A stretch of 64,000 bases of DNA from Macquaria australasica. Its lineage: Eukaryota; Chordata; Actinopteri; Centrarchiformes; Percichthyidae. The notes beneath the pieces are model-generated. The model saw nothing but the letters and a program-made list of their open reading frames with translations. It did not search any database and was not told where the DNA came from. How positions within the stretch are numbered: the stretch's first letter is position 1; every line of letters begins with the position of its first letter. The stretch lies in NCBI GenBank assembly GCA_005408345.1, contig SEMN01000058.1:1450501-1514500 (forward strand). The letters run 5' to 3'. Positions 34,812-46,941 of this stretch are shown here, piece by piece. A program made the position numbers and the translations under genes.

Positions 34812-35479
34812 GGAGGACGCTGGTGAGCCAAATCAAGAACGAAAGTTCTCCTTCTCGAACACTGACGGCGGTAACTCTTTCCATAAACGGTAATATCTTT
34901 CCTTTACTGGCATTAATAGATTCAGGGGCTGATGAAAGTTTAATGGATAGAGAATTAGCCAGGAGCATGGGTCTGAGGGCACAAACCCTCAGTCAGCCTG
35001 TTTGTGCTCGATCTTTGGATGGGGGGTTACTCAGCAGGGTAACTCACCGGACTCAACCAGTCGAGTTACTTCTAGACTCATGCCATAGGGAAACCATACA
35101 GTTTTACCTTTTTGATTGTGCCCAACATCCCCTGATCTTAGGATTTCCTTGGTTGAAACAACATAACCCCCATATAAATTGGGCTACAGGAGAAATAAAA
35201 GAATGGGACTCTGCTTGTCACGCTTCCTGCCTTGTCATGTCTCATCCTGTCCCCAGGGCACCAGAGCCAGAGGGGACCAACCAATTGGATCCAGAACTGG
35301 TGAATTATCCTGACCTATCCAAAGTTCCACCATGTTACCAGGATTTACGGGAAGTGTTTAACAAGGCCAAAGCCACATCTCTGCCCCCTCATCGTCCTTG
35401 GGACTGCGCCATAGACCTCTTGCCAGGGGCTCTACGCTATCTCCGGACCGGAGAGGAGGGCCATGGAGGAGTATATTGA
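34724..35479 (+). CDS. pol part 1: aspartic protease, then frame break
   Basis: This frame (-1 relative to gag) carries an aspartic protease with ALIDSGADESLMD; the catalytic Asp is at residue 66, base 34919. A flap-like region and ILGFPWLKQHNP follow, as in gypsy proteases. The ATG at 34724 lies inside gag and is not necessarily used. The reading ends at a TGA at 35477-35479, but family similarity leaves this frame at about 35425. Compared with the usual family spacing, about 20 bases seem missing there. The protein is therefore cut off from RT. Confidence 0.85.
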   Translation: MEGRCLLLLRTARAPGGILSVKRGGSPGMRRTLVSQIKNESSPSRTLTAVTLSINGNIFPLLALIDSGADESLMDRELARSMGLRAQTLSQPVCARSLDGGLLSRVTHRTQPVELLLDSCHRETIQFYLFDCAQHPLILGFPWLKQHNPHINWATGEIKEWDSACHASCLVMSHPVPRAPEPEGTNQLDPELVNYPDLSKVPPCYQDLREVFNKAKATSLPPHRPWDCAIDLLPGALRYLRTGEEGHGGVY

Positions 35480-38168
35480 GGCGTCACTAAGGTCCGGCAT
35501 CATCCGCCAATCTTCTTCGCCGGCTGGAGCCGGCTTCTTCTTCGTGGGCAAAAAGGATGGTTCGCTCCGGCCGTGCATCGATTACAGCGCCTTGAATGAC
35601 ATCACGGTCAAGAACAGGTACCCACTCCCACTTATTCCCTCCGCCTTCGAGCTGCTCCAGCAGGCTCGTATCTTCACCAAATTGGACCTGCGGAACGCAT
35701 ATCATCTGGTGAGGATTAGGGAGGGAGATGAGTGGAAAACGGGGTTCAACACCCCCACAGGTCACTATGAATATCTGGTGATGCCTTTCGGCCTTACTAA
35801 TGCACCTGCAGTTTTTCAGTCATTTATAAATGAAATACTCCGTGAATACCTTAATGACTTTGTCTTTGTGTATCTAGACGACATTCTCATCTTCTCTCCC
35901 GATCCCGTTGTTCACCAGCGTCATGTCCGCCAGGTCCTGGTCCGCCTGCTGGAGAATCAGCTGTATGTGAAGGCGGAGAAGTGCGAGTTTCATGCCTCCT
36001 CAGTCTCCTTTCTGGGATTCATTGTGACGGAAAACCGAGTCAAGATGGACCCGGAGAAGGTTAGTGCGGTAACCAACTGGGGCCCGCTTACGACTCGAAA
36101 GAAGGTACAGCAATTTTTGGGATTCGCAAACTTCTACAGGAAGTTCATTAGGAACTTTAGCGCCGTAGCGGCGCCGCTCCACGCACTAACCTCTCCCAAA
36201 GTTCCATTCCGGTGGGGTCCACAGGCTGAGGAGGCTTTCCAGCGGCTAAAGAGGCTCTTTACCACGGCTCCTGTCTTGACTGTTCCGGACCCGAAGCGGC
36301 AGCTCCTGGTGGAGGTGGACGCCTCTAACGAGGGCATCGGGGCAGTTCTGTCGCAGCGCTCGGCCTCTGACAATCGTATTCACCCATGTGCCTTTCTCTC
36401 CCGTAAACTAACATCGGCAGAGCGCAATTACGATGTTGGAAATCGGGAATTGCTGGCCGTCAAAGTGGCATTGGAGGAGTGGCGTCATTGGTTGGAGGGG
36501 GCGGAGCAACCATTCATCGTCTGGACAGACCACAAAAACTTGGAATATCTCAAGACGGCAAAAAGGCTTAATTCACGTCAAGCAAGGTGGGCTTTGTTCT
36601 TTAGTCGGTTCCGGTTCACTCTCTCCTACAGGCCGGGGTCGCAGAACACTAAACCGGACGTTCTGTCCCGACTGTATGATCCGGAACCAACTGCCAAGGA
36701 ACCTGAACCTATCCTACCACCTGACCGTGTGGTAGGGGCGGTAACTTGGCAGATAGAAAAAGATGTGCAGAGGGCGTGCAGTGGTGTACCTACTCCTGAG
36801 GGTTGTCCTACCAACCGGTTGTATGTACCGGAGGGGTGGCGATCTCAGGTTATCCACTGGGCACATACCTCGCGACTCACATGCCACCCGGGAGCTAGCC
36901 GAACCGCATTTGTGATCCGGCAAAGGTTCTGGTGGTCATCCCTCGCCAAAGATGTGGCTGAATATGTGGCTGCCTGCTCTGTCTGCGCCCAGTGTAAGGC
37001 GTCGAGGCAGGCCCGGGTCGGGCTTTTGCACCCCTTACCAGTGCCACATCGACCTTGGTCGCACATTTCTGTGGATTTTGTCACGGGTCTGCCTCCGTCG
37101 AAAGGACACACGACAGTGCTGACGGTGGTAGACAGGTTTTCCAAAATGACTCACTTTATCCCTTTGCCTAAGTTACCCACAGCAAAAGAGACGGCGAAAA
37201 TTATGATTAATCAGGTGTTCCGCATTCATGGGCTCCCAAAAGACATTGTTTCAGATAGAGGTCCTCAGTTCACTTCCATATTTTGGAAAGAGTTTTGCCA
37301 TCTTCTAGATGCCACCGTTAGCCTGTCGTCTGGTTATCACCCAGAGTCCAATGGCCAGACAGAGCGCCTCAATCAAGAGTTGGAGACGGGTTTGAGATGT
37401 CTGGTGGCTCAGAATCAGACGGCGTGGAGTGAACATCTGACGTGGGTAGAATACGCTCACAACTCGCTCCCGTCTGCAGCCACCGGTCTCTCACCCTTTC
37501 AGGTAGTCTTCGGGTACCAACCTCCGCTCTTCCCCGTGAACGAGAAGGAGGTGACGGTGCCATCAGCCCATGCTTTGGTGAGGAGATGTAGAAAGATTTG
37601 GGCCGCTGCGCGTCAAATACTCCTTAGGGGGCAGGCCCGCATGAAGAGGGCGGCAGATCGTCATCGCCGACCCGCGCCCTCTTACACCCCGGGTCAAAGG
37701 GTGTGGTTATCTTCAAAGGACTTGCCTCTCCATGTCCACACCAGAAAGCTCGCTCCCAGGTTCGTGGGTCCCTTCCCGGTCTCTAAGGTCATTAACCCGG
37801 TGTCTGTGAGACTTAAACTCCCCAGGTCCCTCCGGGTACACCCCACTTTCCACGTGAGCAGGTTGAAACCGGTCCGTGAAAGTCCTCTGGTTCCACCCAC
37901 CAAGCCTCCACCGCCGCCTAAGATGGTAGATGGGGGTCCTGTCTACCAGGTCAAAAGACTGCTGGCGGTGAGAAAGAGGGGCCGGGGGAGACAGTTTTTG
38001 GTGGACTGGGAGGGGTACGGTCCTGAGGAGCGGGCTTGGGTTCCGACCAGCTTCATTATGGACCAGACTCTAATAGACGATTTTTATCAGCTTCACCCAG
38101 ATCAGGCTGGACCGTCGGGAGCCGGTCCTAAAAGAGGGGGTACTGTTATGTCTCGTCAAATGTGTTAA
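35463..38168 (+). CDS. pol part 2: RT, RNase H, integrase, chromodomain
   Basis: A 901-codon open frame. RT contains FTKLDLRNAYHLVRI and the YLDD active site at residues 137-140. RNase H follows with VEVDASNEGIGAVLSQ and WTDHKNLEYL. The integrase has an HHCC zinc finger, a DDE core with Asp538, Asp598 and Glu634 (35 residues between the last two), and a C-terminal chromodomain from about residue 827 (VYQVKRLL, FLVDWEGYG, WVP). Chromodomains steer integration to marked chromatin. The frame stops at 38166-38168, inside the right LTR. Sense similarity extends upstream of the first Met (GPERRAMEEY), so the Met at 35463 is not a native start. Because of the upstream deletion, the part is orphaned from gag-protease. 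Confidence 0.93.
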   Translation: MEEYIEASLRSGIIRQSSSPAGAGFFFVGKKDGSLRPCIDYSALNDITVKNRYPLPLIPSAFELLQQARIFTKLDLRNAYHLVRIREGDEWKTGFNTPTGHYEYLVMPFGLTNAPAVFQSFINEILREYLNDFVFVYLDDILIFSPDPVVHQRHVRQVLVRLLENQLYVKAEKCEFHASSVSFLGFIVTENRVKMDPEKVSAVTNWGPLTTRKKVQQFLGFANFYRKFIRNFSAVAAPLHALTSPKVPFRWGPQAEEAFQRLKRLFTTAPVLTVPDPKRQLLVEVDASNEGIGAVLSQRSASDNRIHPCAFLSRKLTSAERNYDVGNRELLAVKVALEEWRHWLEGAEQPFIVWTDHKNLEYLKTAKRLNSRQARWALFFSRFRFTLSYRPGSQNTKPDVLSRLYDPEPTAKEPEPILPPDRVVGAVTWQIEKDVQRACSGVPTPEGCPTNRLYVPEGWRSQVIHWAHTSRLTCHPGASRTAFVIRQRFWWSSLAKDVAEYVAACSVCAQCKASRQARVGLLHPLPVPHRPWSHISVDFVTGLPPSKGHTTVLTVVDRFSKMTHFIPLPKLPTAKETAKIMINQVFRIHGLPKDIVSDRGPQFTSIFWKEFCHLLDATVSLSSGYHPESNGQTERLNQELETGLRCLVAQNQTAWSEHLTWVEYAHNSLPSAATGLSPFQVVFGYQPPLFPVNEKEVTVPSAHALVRRCRKIWAAARQILLRGQARMKRAADRHRRPAPSYTPGQRVWLSSKDLPLHVHTRKLAPRFVGPFPVSKVINPVSVRLKLPRSLRVHPTFHVSRLKPVRESPLVPPTKPPPPPKMVDGGPVYQVKRLLAVRKRGRGRQFLVDWEGYGPEERAWVPTSFIMDQTLIDDFYQLHPDQAGPSGAGPKRGGTVMSRQMC
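38130..38140 (+). promoter_or_regulatory. Polypurine tract
   Basis: AAAAGAGGGGG ends three bases before the right LTR. It is the usual plus-strand primer for LTR elements. Confidence 0.8.
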
Positions 38169-38519
38169 GGGTCATGTCTGTCTTGTTTCTGTCTCCTGTC
38201 TGGCTTGTCTGTTTTATTTTGAAAAGTCTAACCTTTCCTTTCGTTTCAGGTTCCTTTACCTTCTGCCTTGTGTGTTTCCCGCCAGTGTGATTGTCTGCTC
38301 CATCCTAATTGTCTCCACCTGTTCCCCATTTCCTTTTGTGTATTTAGTCTCGGCGTCTCCCCTGTTTTGTTGCTAGTTCGTTGCCAATCCTGTATTGTGT
38401 CGAAAAGCTCTAGAAAAACCTTGTCAAGTGATCTCATTATTATAATTAAATTCCGTAAACTGTCTGTCTGCCTCCTGCGTCCTGCATTTGGGTCCTCTGC
38501 CTAGTCTGAATCGTTGTCA
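38144..38519 (+). repeat. Right LTR
   Basis: It is 376 bases with no difference found from the left LTR on reading both side by side. The end of the pol frame overlaps its first 25 bases. Confidence 0.95.
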
Positions 38520-38524
38520 AAGAG
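38520..38524. repeat. Right target-site duplication AAGAG
   Basis: Exact copy of 33364-33368. Confidence 0.93.
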
Positions 38525-41500
38525 TCCAAATGACAGACATTGCTATCCCTGGTATGGCTAAAAACGATGCTAACATCAATAAAATGAACACCTGAACACC
38601 AGTCACTATTAAGGGACACAGATATTTTAAGAGCAGGAAATTGTGTGTATTGTGTGCGTGTGTACAACTGATAGTTAACAAGCAATTAACATATCAATCC
38701 CACTAACGATGGATACTAAATTGTACGTTGTGTGTGTAACTCATTTGGACTCTGAGATTTGAACCTTTGTGATTCATTGTGATGTTTCAGCTGCTCTGAT
38801 TAGATCAGACATGGCTGAGGCGCGGACTTTGACCTCTTCACTGAGGCAATTCTGGGTCCAGGTTTCTCTCAAATGAGACACTCCACCTAAAGGACCACAA
38901 GACTTCAACCTCCTATTAACGCCCAGAACATAATGCATGTTAATATTCATATTAAACCATTTCAAACACTCAGAGTCTACAGTTTCTCAAAGAGGATGGT
39001 GCTGTTTGTGGTGGGTTCATAAAACAGAAGCAGATCAGAAATGGCAGTTTGCAGGCAGAGAATCAGGGCAGAAGGTGGAAGATGTTAGATGTAGTACAGT
39101 TTCCAGGGTTTCATAGCTAATGGGATCAAAGACTGTCATGGTAACTAAGACAGTTAAAGTGAATTATTTCAGTATTTTTATATTTAATAACATCGTTGAT
39201 ATAAGATAAGACTTGGTAACAAGTAATGCAGTAATGTGTAATTTTCTGATGAGGAAACATCATCCATTATTTTAACCTTTAACCGCAATCAAGAATTTAT
39301 TAACATTTAACATTAAAATAGGTTACATTTCCAATTTTGTTAGTGATTATTTATTACATTCTGCTCTATCAATCATTGAAAACACATAAGTAAGGTGAAG
39401 TAAGCACAGTACAAAAATGTTTACTCTTATTTCTTGACATTGTTTTTTTTAAAGCGTCAGTCTTTTTTTAAATGCAGAAAGCAAAATGAAGAGATTCACT
39501 GAGAGGGATGAAGTGCGATCAGGTTCATGTAATTAGTTTGAAGCTTAATCCTACAATGTATGTGACCACGTATGATTTGACCCTGATTCACCTCAGTGGT
39601 GCTAAAATATTCATGCACACAGATTCACAGTCTGTAGATCAAGAATGAAGTGAAGGTTACAAATTGTGTGAGTTCATGGGTGGTTTTTCAGAAAAACACA
39701 TACTGAGAGATTCTTTTTTTCACCCAGCCACCACAAAGGGACAGAATAAAATGTTTTGTAGTACATCAATGAATACATGACACATTTATTAGAAGAAAAT
39801 TCAATTTAAACCATTTCAGCTCTCCATGCATCTGTAACCAATGGGCTTTATATCTTGGTGTGTGAATGCGGCAGAACCATCTGGACACACTGCAGCCCAG
39901 CTGGTGAGCAGCTCTGCACTCTCAACAGCCAGCTGAGGTGTGCTAATAAAAGTGATGAGTTCAGGTGCTAAGCTGTAACCAGCATGACAGTGATACTGTG
40001 AACCCGCTGTACATTTGTCTGAATAGTTTACTTTCTTGTCAGCTTAATGGTGTTCTTGGTAATGAGAGGGCGGGGCTACACATCTGCATTGGTCATCTGC
40101 ATAAATCATATGAGGACATAAAAGGATTTTAATAAAGCTGTGAAAAAAAAGGTCATAGTGAAATTCTAACTTGATTTCTTTGTTTTTTTTCATTTTTGAT
40201 AAAGAAAAAGAAAAAGCTTTGCATTGCTTTGCTTCACTTTGCTGTTATTTCTCCCGCACACTGTAAAGGGACACTCCAGTGATTTAGTAATGCACTTCCA
40301 TAACGTTGGGAGACTCACAACTGACAGATTAAAAAGGAAAAGGAAAGTTACAAATCAAAAGATATCCTGAATTGCAGTCGCTAGTATGGTTCAAGACCCA
40401 AAAATACTGGGCCCTACATTTCCCATGATGCAACATGGGAAATGTAGGATCCAATATAAGGACATTTTATGTGTTTATCCATGCAGTACAGTATTTGTCA
40501 GCAATAGATTCTTATATAAAGACACATTTTGTATGAGTACAGCTTTACTATATTGTCTATCTGTTTCTACACCAGCCTCCACTTATGGGTTCCCATACAT
40601 TAATAAACACTTATATCTGCTTACAGTGTCAATATACTCTGTTATAAACCATTTATTAAACGTTTATATACTGCTAATAAAGGCTTAATAGGGGAACTTG
40701 TATTTTCTAAGTCAATTGTGTTTGAAGGATTGTAAAGTATAATTTCATTATTTCTTGTAGAGTACATCCATTAACCAATATTCACTTTACACCGAATATG
40801 ACCCTTTAAGCACTACTTGTCATCTATAGCATTCATTCATTAACTTATTAAGATATAAAATGTATGAAACCAATCCATGAGATCCCATATGAGGCTATAG
40901 AATTGTGTCACAGATCTCCTAGCAACAGTAGCTGTTGTGATGGACGTTCTTTGAAAAGTGTGTAAAAAGTGAATAGTGTACTAGATATATAACAGTCAGT
41001 CACAAAAAGATCTAGCAAAGGTCATAAAGTCTAAACTATTTGGAATGTTTTTCACCATATAGTTTTAACAAGTTGTATTTTTTCACAGGCTTTGTTCCTG
41101 CTGCCGGTGATGTCAGTGTCATACATCTTTGTTGAGCGCTCACACTCCGTTGGTGATGAAGAGCTTCTTTGATGAACCTGGAGATCCAATTTGTGTTTGC
41201 AACCTTGCCTCCTGGTTATTGGTCCACCTGCCCTCGGGGGATTACTCACACGGCAGCTGCTGCTGTTGCTCCCGCCTCCAGTTTTAATATCACTCATTTA
41301 GATGAATTATCCTGCGTGAAAGTACAGATATTCAAACTGTCCATCTCATTATACCCAGAAATGTATTATTGCCTCAGTCTAATTATCTTCCTCTGAGTTT
41401 CCCAAAGAAGCCCAATCAAGTCACTGACTTGTTTCCTTTATTGCTTTTATTGCTCACACATGCCCTGAGGTTCATTAGGAGAGAGTCTGAAGACGTGGAG

Positions 41501-42300
41501 GTAAGAAACAACGAGAAAAATTACTTTTTTTCATTCTAACAATAATTCACTTATTCCTTAATCTATAGTATTATGTTCATATCTCATGGTTTAAAATACC
41601 TCACTGTTTACTTTCATCTCGGTCATTAACCTCCACCGTGAGGAGCACTCTCTTTCCTACTAGCCTTGTACCATCTGATCCCTGATTTACATGCCAATTA
41701 CTGACTGACACTCTCTGACCCGCCCTTCTGACAGTTTCCCCGTAAAAACCCTAATTATACAGTCATGTCATCAAAGTAGAAGGATTCTACCAGACTTCCT
41801 CCAAAAAGTTGTCATTTCTGAACTTTACTGCAGTTTCGTCATCGTGCAGCAGTTGGTTGACATTTTTCATTGCGTTATTTTTCTGTGCTTTAAAATCATA
41901 GTTTGAACCAAAAGTTTTCGAGATTTGTTTGGCAGTATGCAGTCCTTTGTTAATGATGCACAACAAATTTTGATAGTGCAGGTTTGTTTGGTAATGCGAC
42001 AGGTGTTTTAGTTAGAACAGTGTTACCCAAGTCAATGTTCATTCATTATTAAAAGATAGGTTTACAATTTTTTAAGTCCATCTTAAAATCATATTCACGT
42101 ACCCATATGTACATTAAACAGTTATTGGCTGTTGTGATTCTTCCTCCTGTTTATACTGACCATGAAGGGATCTCCTCCTAATGCCGTTTCAGTGCAAGTC
42201 AAAATCCACAGTCCTCTTTCTGTGAATTTGGTACTAAAAAGACTGTGGCTCTGGAAGATAATCACTTGATTTGTCAAACTCAGACTGCTGAAGCTTCATC
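38525..42300. other. Intergenic, repeats and no recognised gene
   Basis: A short-spaced inverted pair, CTACATTTCCCATGATG and CATGGGAAATGTAGG, at 40413-40448 can form a hairpin. The TTATAAACCATTTATTAAACG region at 40480-40690 resembles 45680-45915 and is a dispersed repeat. No exons are seen. Confidence 0.5.
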
Positions 42301-42830
42301 TTAAAGGGAAACTCCAGTATTTTTAAACCTGGGCCCTATTTTTAAAAAATGTTTGGATCTAAATGACATATAGTAATAGTTACAAAAGGTTTTGGAATTG
42401 GTCCAGTAGATCGCCTCCGCCGACATCTGCGAACAGGCTGCAATGGCTGCAACATAATACTTTGGGGCAATTGCGCCTTTGAAAGTACGTCCACTAAAAG
42501 TGCTTGTTTTTGCCACTGCCACTGCTCAGACTGTTATTCTAAGTGTCTGACAACATTATGGAAAGGATCCCTGCAGAGACGTTTGTTAAAGAGTAAGATC
42601 CTTTTTGTTTAACCAGAAACAGAAAGTCTCCCTCAAGGAAAAGTCTCGCTCTGAAATCTTGCGAGAGGTTGAGATGTTGCGTTTGTGTTTGACGAGAGCC
42701 TCAACCAAACCACGAAAACCAAACAACTGGATCTGCATGTCCGCTATTGGTGCGAAGATCAGGAAAACTGGTCTTAAATTTAATTCCGAGTTGCATTAAA
42801 AGTCTATCTAACTTGCCTTAATCTGTTGGA
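42301..42830. repeat. Probable non-autonomous element, one end recognisable
   Basis: It begins TTAAAGGGAAACTCCAGTAT and continues with GC-richer sequence unlike its flanks (CCTCCGCCGACATCTGCG; AAGTCTCGCTCTGAAATC). The opening resembles 40266 (AAAGGGACACTCCAGTGATT). The right border is not found, so the extent is approximate. Confidence 0.4.
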
Positions 42831-44212
42831 ACCCTGCTCCCTGTAATGTGTTCCAGATTACACAGTTCTCTCCAGAAGCTTCAGAGGAACATAGATTATT
42901 AGGAAACTGCTGAATTGATAAAGCATTACTTTTCATTTCTGTTAGTTTTCCCTGACATTTGAATTATGCATTTTCCAACTTTATTTCTCAGAAGGTGGAG
43001 TGTATCATTTGAGAGGAACCTGGACCCAGTTTGTTGCACTCCTTTTGGCTTTTTGATGTCTAAGATCTGTACAGTATAAATCAAATTTACATAACGTAAA
43101 TATTCTCTGAACAGGATCTGGAATGAAAATGTGTGAGTGTGTATTCCAGTTCATCCCAGAGGGGTTGGATGGGGTTGAGTTCAGGGCTCTGTGCAGGCCA
43201 TTCAAGTTCATCCGCACCAAACTCAGAAAATCTTTTCTTTATAGAGCCAGCTCTGTGCGTGTTATGTTAAAACAGGAAACTGTTTTAACCAAAGTTGGAA
43301 GCACACTATTATATTATTTTATATTATAAAATATGATTGTATATTGTAGCATTAAGAAAGACAGGGGACTGCTACATACAATATCCCTGTTTCATTCAAT
43401 CGTCATTAGTCATTGTATGCAAGAATTGTTCCAGTGGGTTGATTAATCTCATCTGTCACCAGAACCAAGCCATTTAATCAGAGTGCAGAGGACCGGAGGT
43501 TCCAGATTTCAGGTTCATGTAAGAGAGAGAGTGAGAGAAATTTCAGTCCTAAAATCTGCCACTGGTGTGTCACATCATCATAATGTACAACACACAGCGA
43601 AACACGCCTGCTTTTCATTTATCTGAAGTGCGCGACTATAAACAGCCGTAATTTGTGAATTGAATTATTGCGGCTCCAGCATATCACGCAGCCCGAATTC
43701 TCCAATCCATTCATCCCACACTACACCAATCACAACATTAACACGAGCGGGGGAATAAGGAGCAAGCAGGCGTAGTGACCGAAATGAAATTAGAATGACT
43801 AACGTCTGCTCAAATATAATACAGCAGAGAAAGGACAGAGAGAATAAATGAAGAATGCGGATGACTAATGAATGAGAAAGGGCATGGTTACAGTTGTCTT
43901 GCAGCTTATGAAAATTATACCAGCGTTGCTCATTTGAGGGCCGCTGTGCCATGGACTCACTGGTGTTGATACACACACAATAAAACAGGGATTATATCTC
44001 TGTTATGGTTGTTTCAGTCCTGTTTCTGCTGATGAGGTCCCACAAGAAAATGGCCTCTCCTGGCTGGTTTATGATATCCACTGCTGCGGAAGATCATTTA
44101 TGCTTTGACTTTATTATGTGCTGTAACAGTAAATAATATGATATATGAAAAGTGGATACAAACTCTGGTTTATTTCTGAATATATTTTTGATGTCATAGC
44201 CAGTTCAAGTGG
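42831..44212. other. Intergenic, possible conserved non-coding segment
   Basis: The stretch at about 43660-43960 is non-repetitive and of higher complexity than its flanks, with no coding support. It could be a conserved enhancer-like element; this needs alignment with other fish. Confidence 0.3.
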
Positions 44213-45000
44213 ATTTTTAGCCATGCTAGCAATGTTGGTCGGTTGGTCCACCACTTTTGTCCAAACTGAAACATCTCAACAATTATTGGATGGATTGCCA
44301 TGAAACTTTGTACAGACATTCATGATCCCAAGAGGATGAATCCTACTGAATATGGTGATCCCCTGACTTTCCCTCTAGCACCACCATGTGGTTTACCATC
44401 GGACAGATTGCCGTAACATTTTATACCAGCCAAAGTTTTCACTTATCATGTGAAATATCTCAAAATGCACAAGATGGATTGTGAGAACATTTTGTAGACA
44501 TTCATTCCCCAGAGGATGAATCCAAATGACTTTGGTGATCTACCTGCAAAACTTCCCATCAGCCTCTGCTGCACTTTGCATTCACTGCTAATTTGCAAAT
44601 CACCACCTTGGAATTATAAGGTTCCATCTGCGTTCTGAGCAATTTTGAAATATTGAGCTTCAAAGTTTTTTCATTCCCAGTAGTTGATAGAGATAGAACT
44701 TTTTTGTTTTCTAAATAAAAAGTCCAAAAACGCATACAACTTTAAATAAAAACACCTCACATAATGCTAATAAGTTGTTACAGAATAAGAAAATGTGAAT
44801 AACTCAATTTTGACAAAAATGTCAGATAGAACCTTATAATTCCAAGGTGACGAAATGTCAGCATGCTAACACACTGAACTAAGATGGTGAACATAAACAT
44901 TTTACCTGCTAAACATCAGCATGTGAGCATGCCGACGTTAGCATTTAGCTCAAAGCACCGCTGTGCCTAAGTACAGCCTCACAGAGCTGTAGACTCTTGA
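44213..45000 (+). repeat. AGCCATGCTAGC repeat (family B), longest copy
   Basis: It starts AGCCATGCTAGCAATGTTGG and ends CAGAGCTGTAGACTCTTG. Internal units with AGAGGATGAATCC lie at about 44331 and 44513. Insert sequence (about 44600-44850) separates the units from the right-hand third, which ends with CAAAGCACCGCTGTGCCTAA. It is in the same orientation as 15667-16385. Confidence 0.75.
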
Positions 45001-46941
45001 TGAGGTATTGATTAGAAATAGGCTATTTTCATGAGATGTTAGCTTTATATTTATATTGTTTATCCACAATAGATTTTTTAAGACTTACTTTAAAGGTTTG
45101 ATGTATCCCATTAAGGGAAATTACAGGATTTCATTTGTGGGGGCATTTCATTTTTGTTTGAAGTCTTGTTTCAATTCCTGCACAGATGTTTGCTCAGTAG
45201 ACCTGCTAGAAACAGCTGAGATCTTACATTCCTTTGGTCACTGAGCAGGTTAACGCCATATTGATTATTATTCAACACAGCGTGTTTCTGTTGAGTGCAA
45301 GAAGGTAAACCTTTATATTAAATCCCCCTTATTTTGCAATTATAACAAACTTTTTTTTAAAAACACATTATAATGTAGTGTTGAGCAGATAAGGGCATTT
45401 TTTTGTCCTGAGTTGTTTTATACATATGTCAGCATCTATAACTTTTCCCATGAAGCATCAGTAACTGATGTATAAACAGTTAGTGATGACAGTATAACAC
45501 ACTTGTGATCATATAAATATGTATTATATAAGTATTCATTTACTACATTTTATTAGGGAAAAATCTAGTAAGTGGACCTTGAGTTAAGATTTCATTGGTT
45601 GAACTATGTAATATAATAATATAGTATAATAATATACTATTTCCAAGGTCAAGAATGAAACCGTCAAGCTCAACATGCCTTCATGAGTTTCAAACATTTA
45701 TAGTTTTAAACACGTCTGTGAATGATTTGTACTTACGTATAAACAGTTAATAAACGTTAAGGATTTGTTCATATATCAGTATAGTTGATTACAGCTATGC
45801 TATACTGTGCTATCAATCATTCATTATGTGTTAATACACTTACAAATGTCCTTATATCTGCTAACAACTACATTATAATGTAAGAGTTTACTTACTCATT
45901 GCTTATAAATGCTAAATAGAGGCGGTTGACGAATTGAGTTACCCATTAATCCTTTGTCAAGTCAAATCTGTATCTTTTGTATATGACACACGGCAGAAAT
46001 GTGCAAATCTGCAGAGCCAGCATAGTAAAGCCAAATAAAAGTAGTTGAAGTCCTGACTGGTAATTACCAAACATCCTGCACTGAACAACAGTTTTAAAGG
46101 AACATGCAGGAAATTCAAGTGCAGTAAAAATATCAAGCCCGGCCCGGTACATTAGTTACGTGTTTTTGTTTGATCTGTTATGGGATGTTGGGCTCCGTCA
46201 GGTGGCTGCACACGGGTGTCGTTGAGCTGAGCAGACTTCTGACAGGTGGTGTCACTCCTACGCGCTGCGAGCCGCTCAGTCGAGCAGTGCAGATGGTGCG
46301 TTGCGAGCTGCGTATGCCAACAGTAGCTGTTTTGGAGATACTACATACCCCCCAATTCCTTCTTCACTTAGAGTATTTCACATGATGTACTTGCTTCTTT
46401 AGGAAAGAATGGAAATGATCACAAGCTGTGACATTGTGTTTTATATTTACAACACAAATAGGAAATCATAATGTTGTGTAAAGACTAACAAAACACAACA
46501 GCGAGGCCAGAAATCACTGAGAAAAACACTGTTGACAACAAAGCCATGTAATTAATGTGAACTGAAAGAAGATGTGCAGAGTTACAGTATGTACATTGCA
46601 TTTCATGGAGAATCAAGAACTCTGAATGTGACGGTTGATCGAAATCTGACATGAGCTGTCTCCAGAAATGAGTCTGCACTCAGTCCCCAATACAACATGC
46701 AGTCTGAAAGAAAAGTCCATGTGAATTACGCTGTATTGAATACGTGTTTCACAAAATCAATAAAATATTGTGACAGCAGTGAAATAGTATAAACTGATCA
46801 GATGTACATGTTTACTGTAAAGGCCTGGGAATCTTTGTTCTACTGTCATGTCATACATACAGTAAATGGTCCATTTGTTGTTCGGTATATGGCATGCTTT
46901 TTGAATACTGAAAAGCAATAGCAAATGGGTAATTGTAAATG
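45001..46941. other. Intergenic, dispersed repeat and a GC-rich patch
   Basis: The region at 45420-45915 is a TATAAA/TTAATA-rich dispersed repeat like 40480-40690. A CpG-rich patch at about 46190-46330 (ACGCGCTGCGAGCCGCTCAG) stands out, with no ORF or homology that I can name. Confidence 0.45.

Larger units (their letters stand above)
33369..38519 (+). mobile_element. Ty3/gypsy LTR retrotransposon, sushi/Tf1-type chromovirus
   Basis: The element is 5151 bases: 376-bp LTRs at 33369-33744 and 38144-38519, a 5-bp target duplication AAGAG, gag, then pol in the order protease, RT, RNase H, integrase, chromodomain. There is no env. The LTRs begin TG and end CA and read as identical, so insertion was recent. 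An 11-nt sequence just after the left LTR is the exact complement of an 11-nt sequence within the LTR. This matches the self-priming of Tf1/sushi elements rather than tRNA priming. The polypurine tract is at 38130-38140. pol is broken by a deletion at about 35425. The element is GC-richer than its surroundings. It stands alone and does not interrupt a coding exon. Confidence 0.95.

Noticed and set aside
33369..38519. Endogenous retrovirus with env
   Set aside because: pol runs directly into the polypurine tract and right LTR. There is no env frame, and the chromodomain marks a Ty3/gypsy chromovirus.
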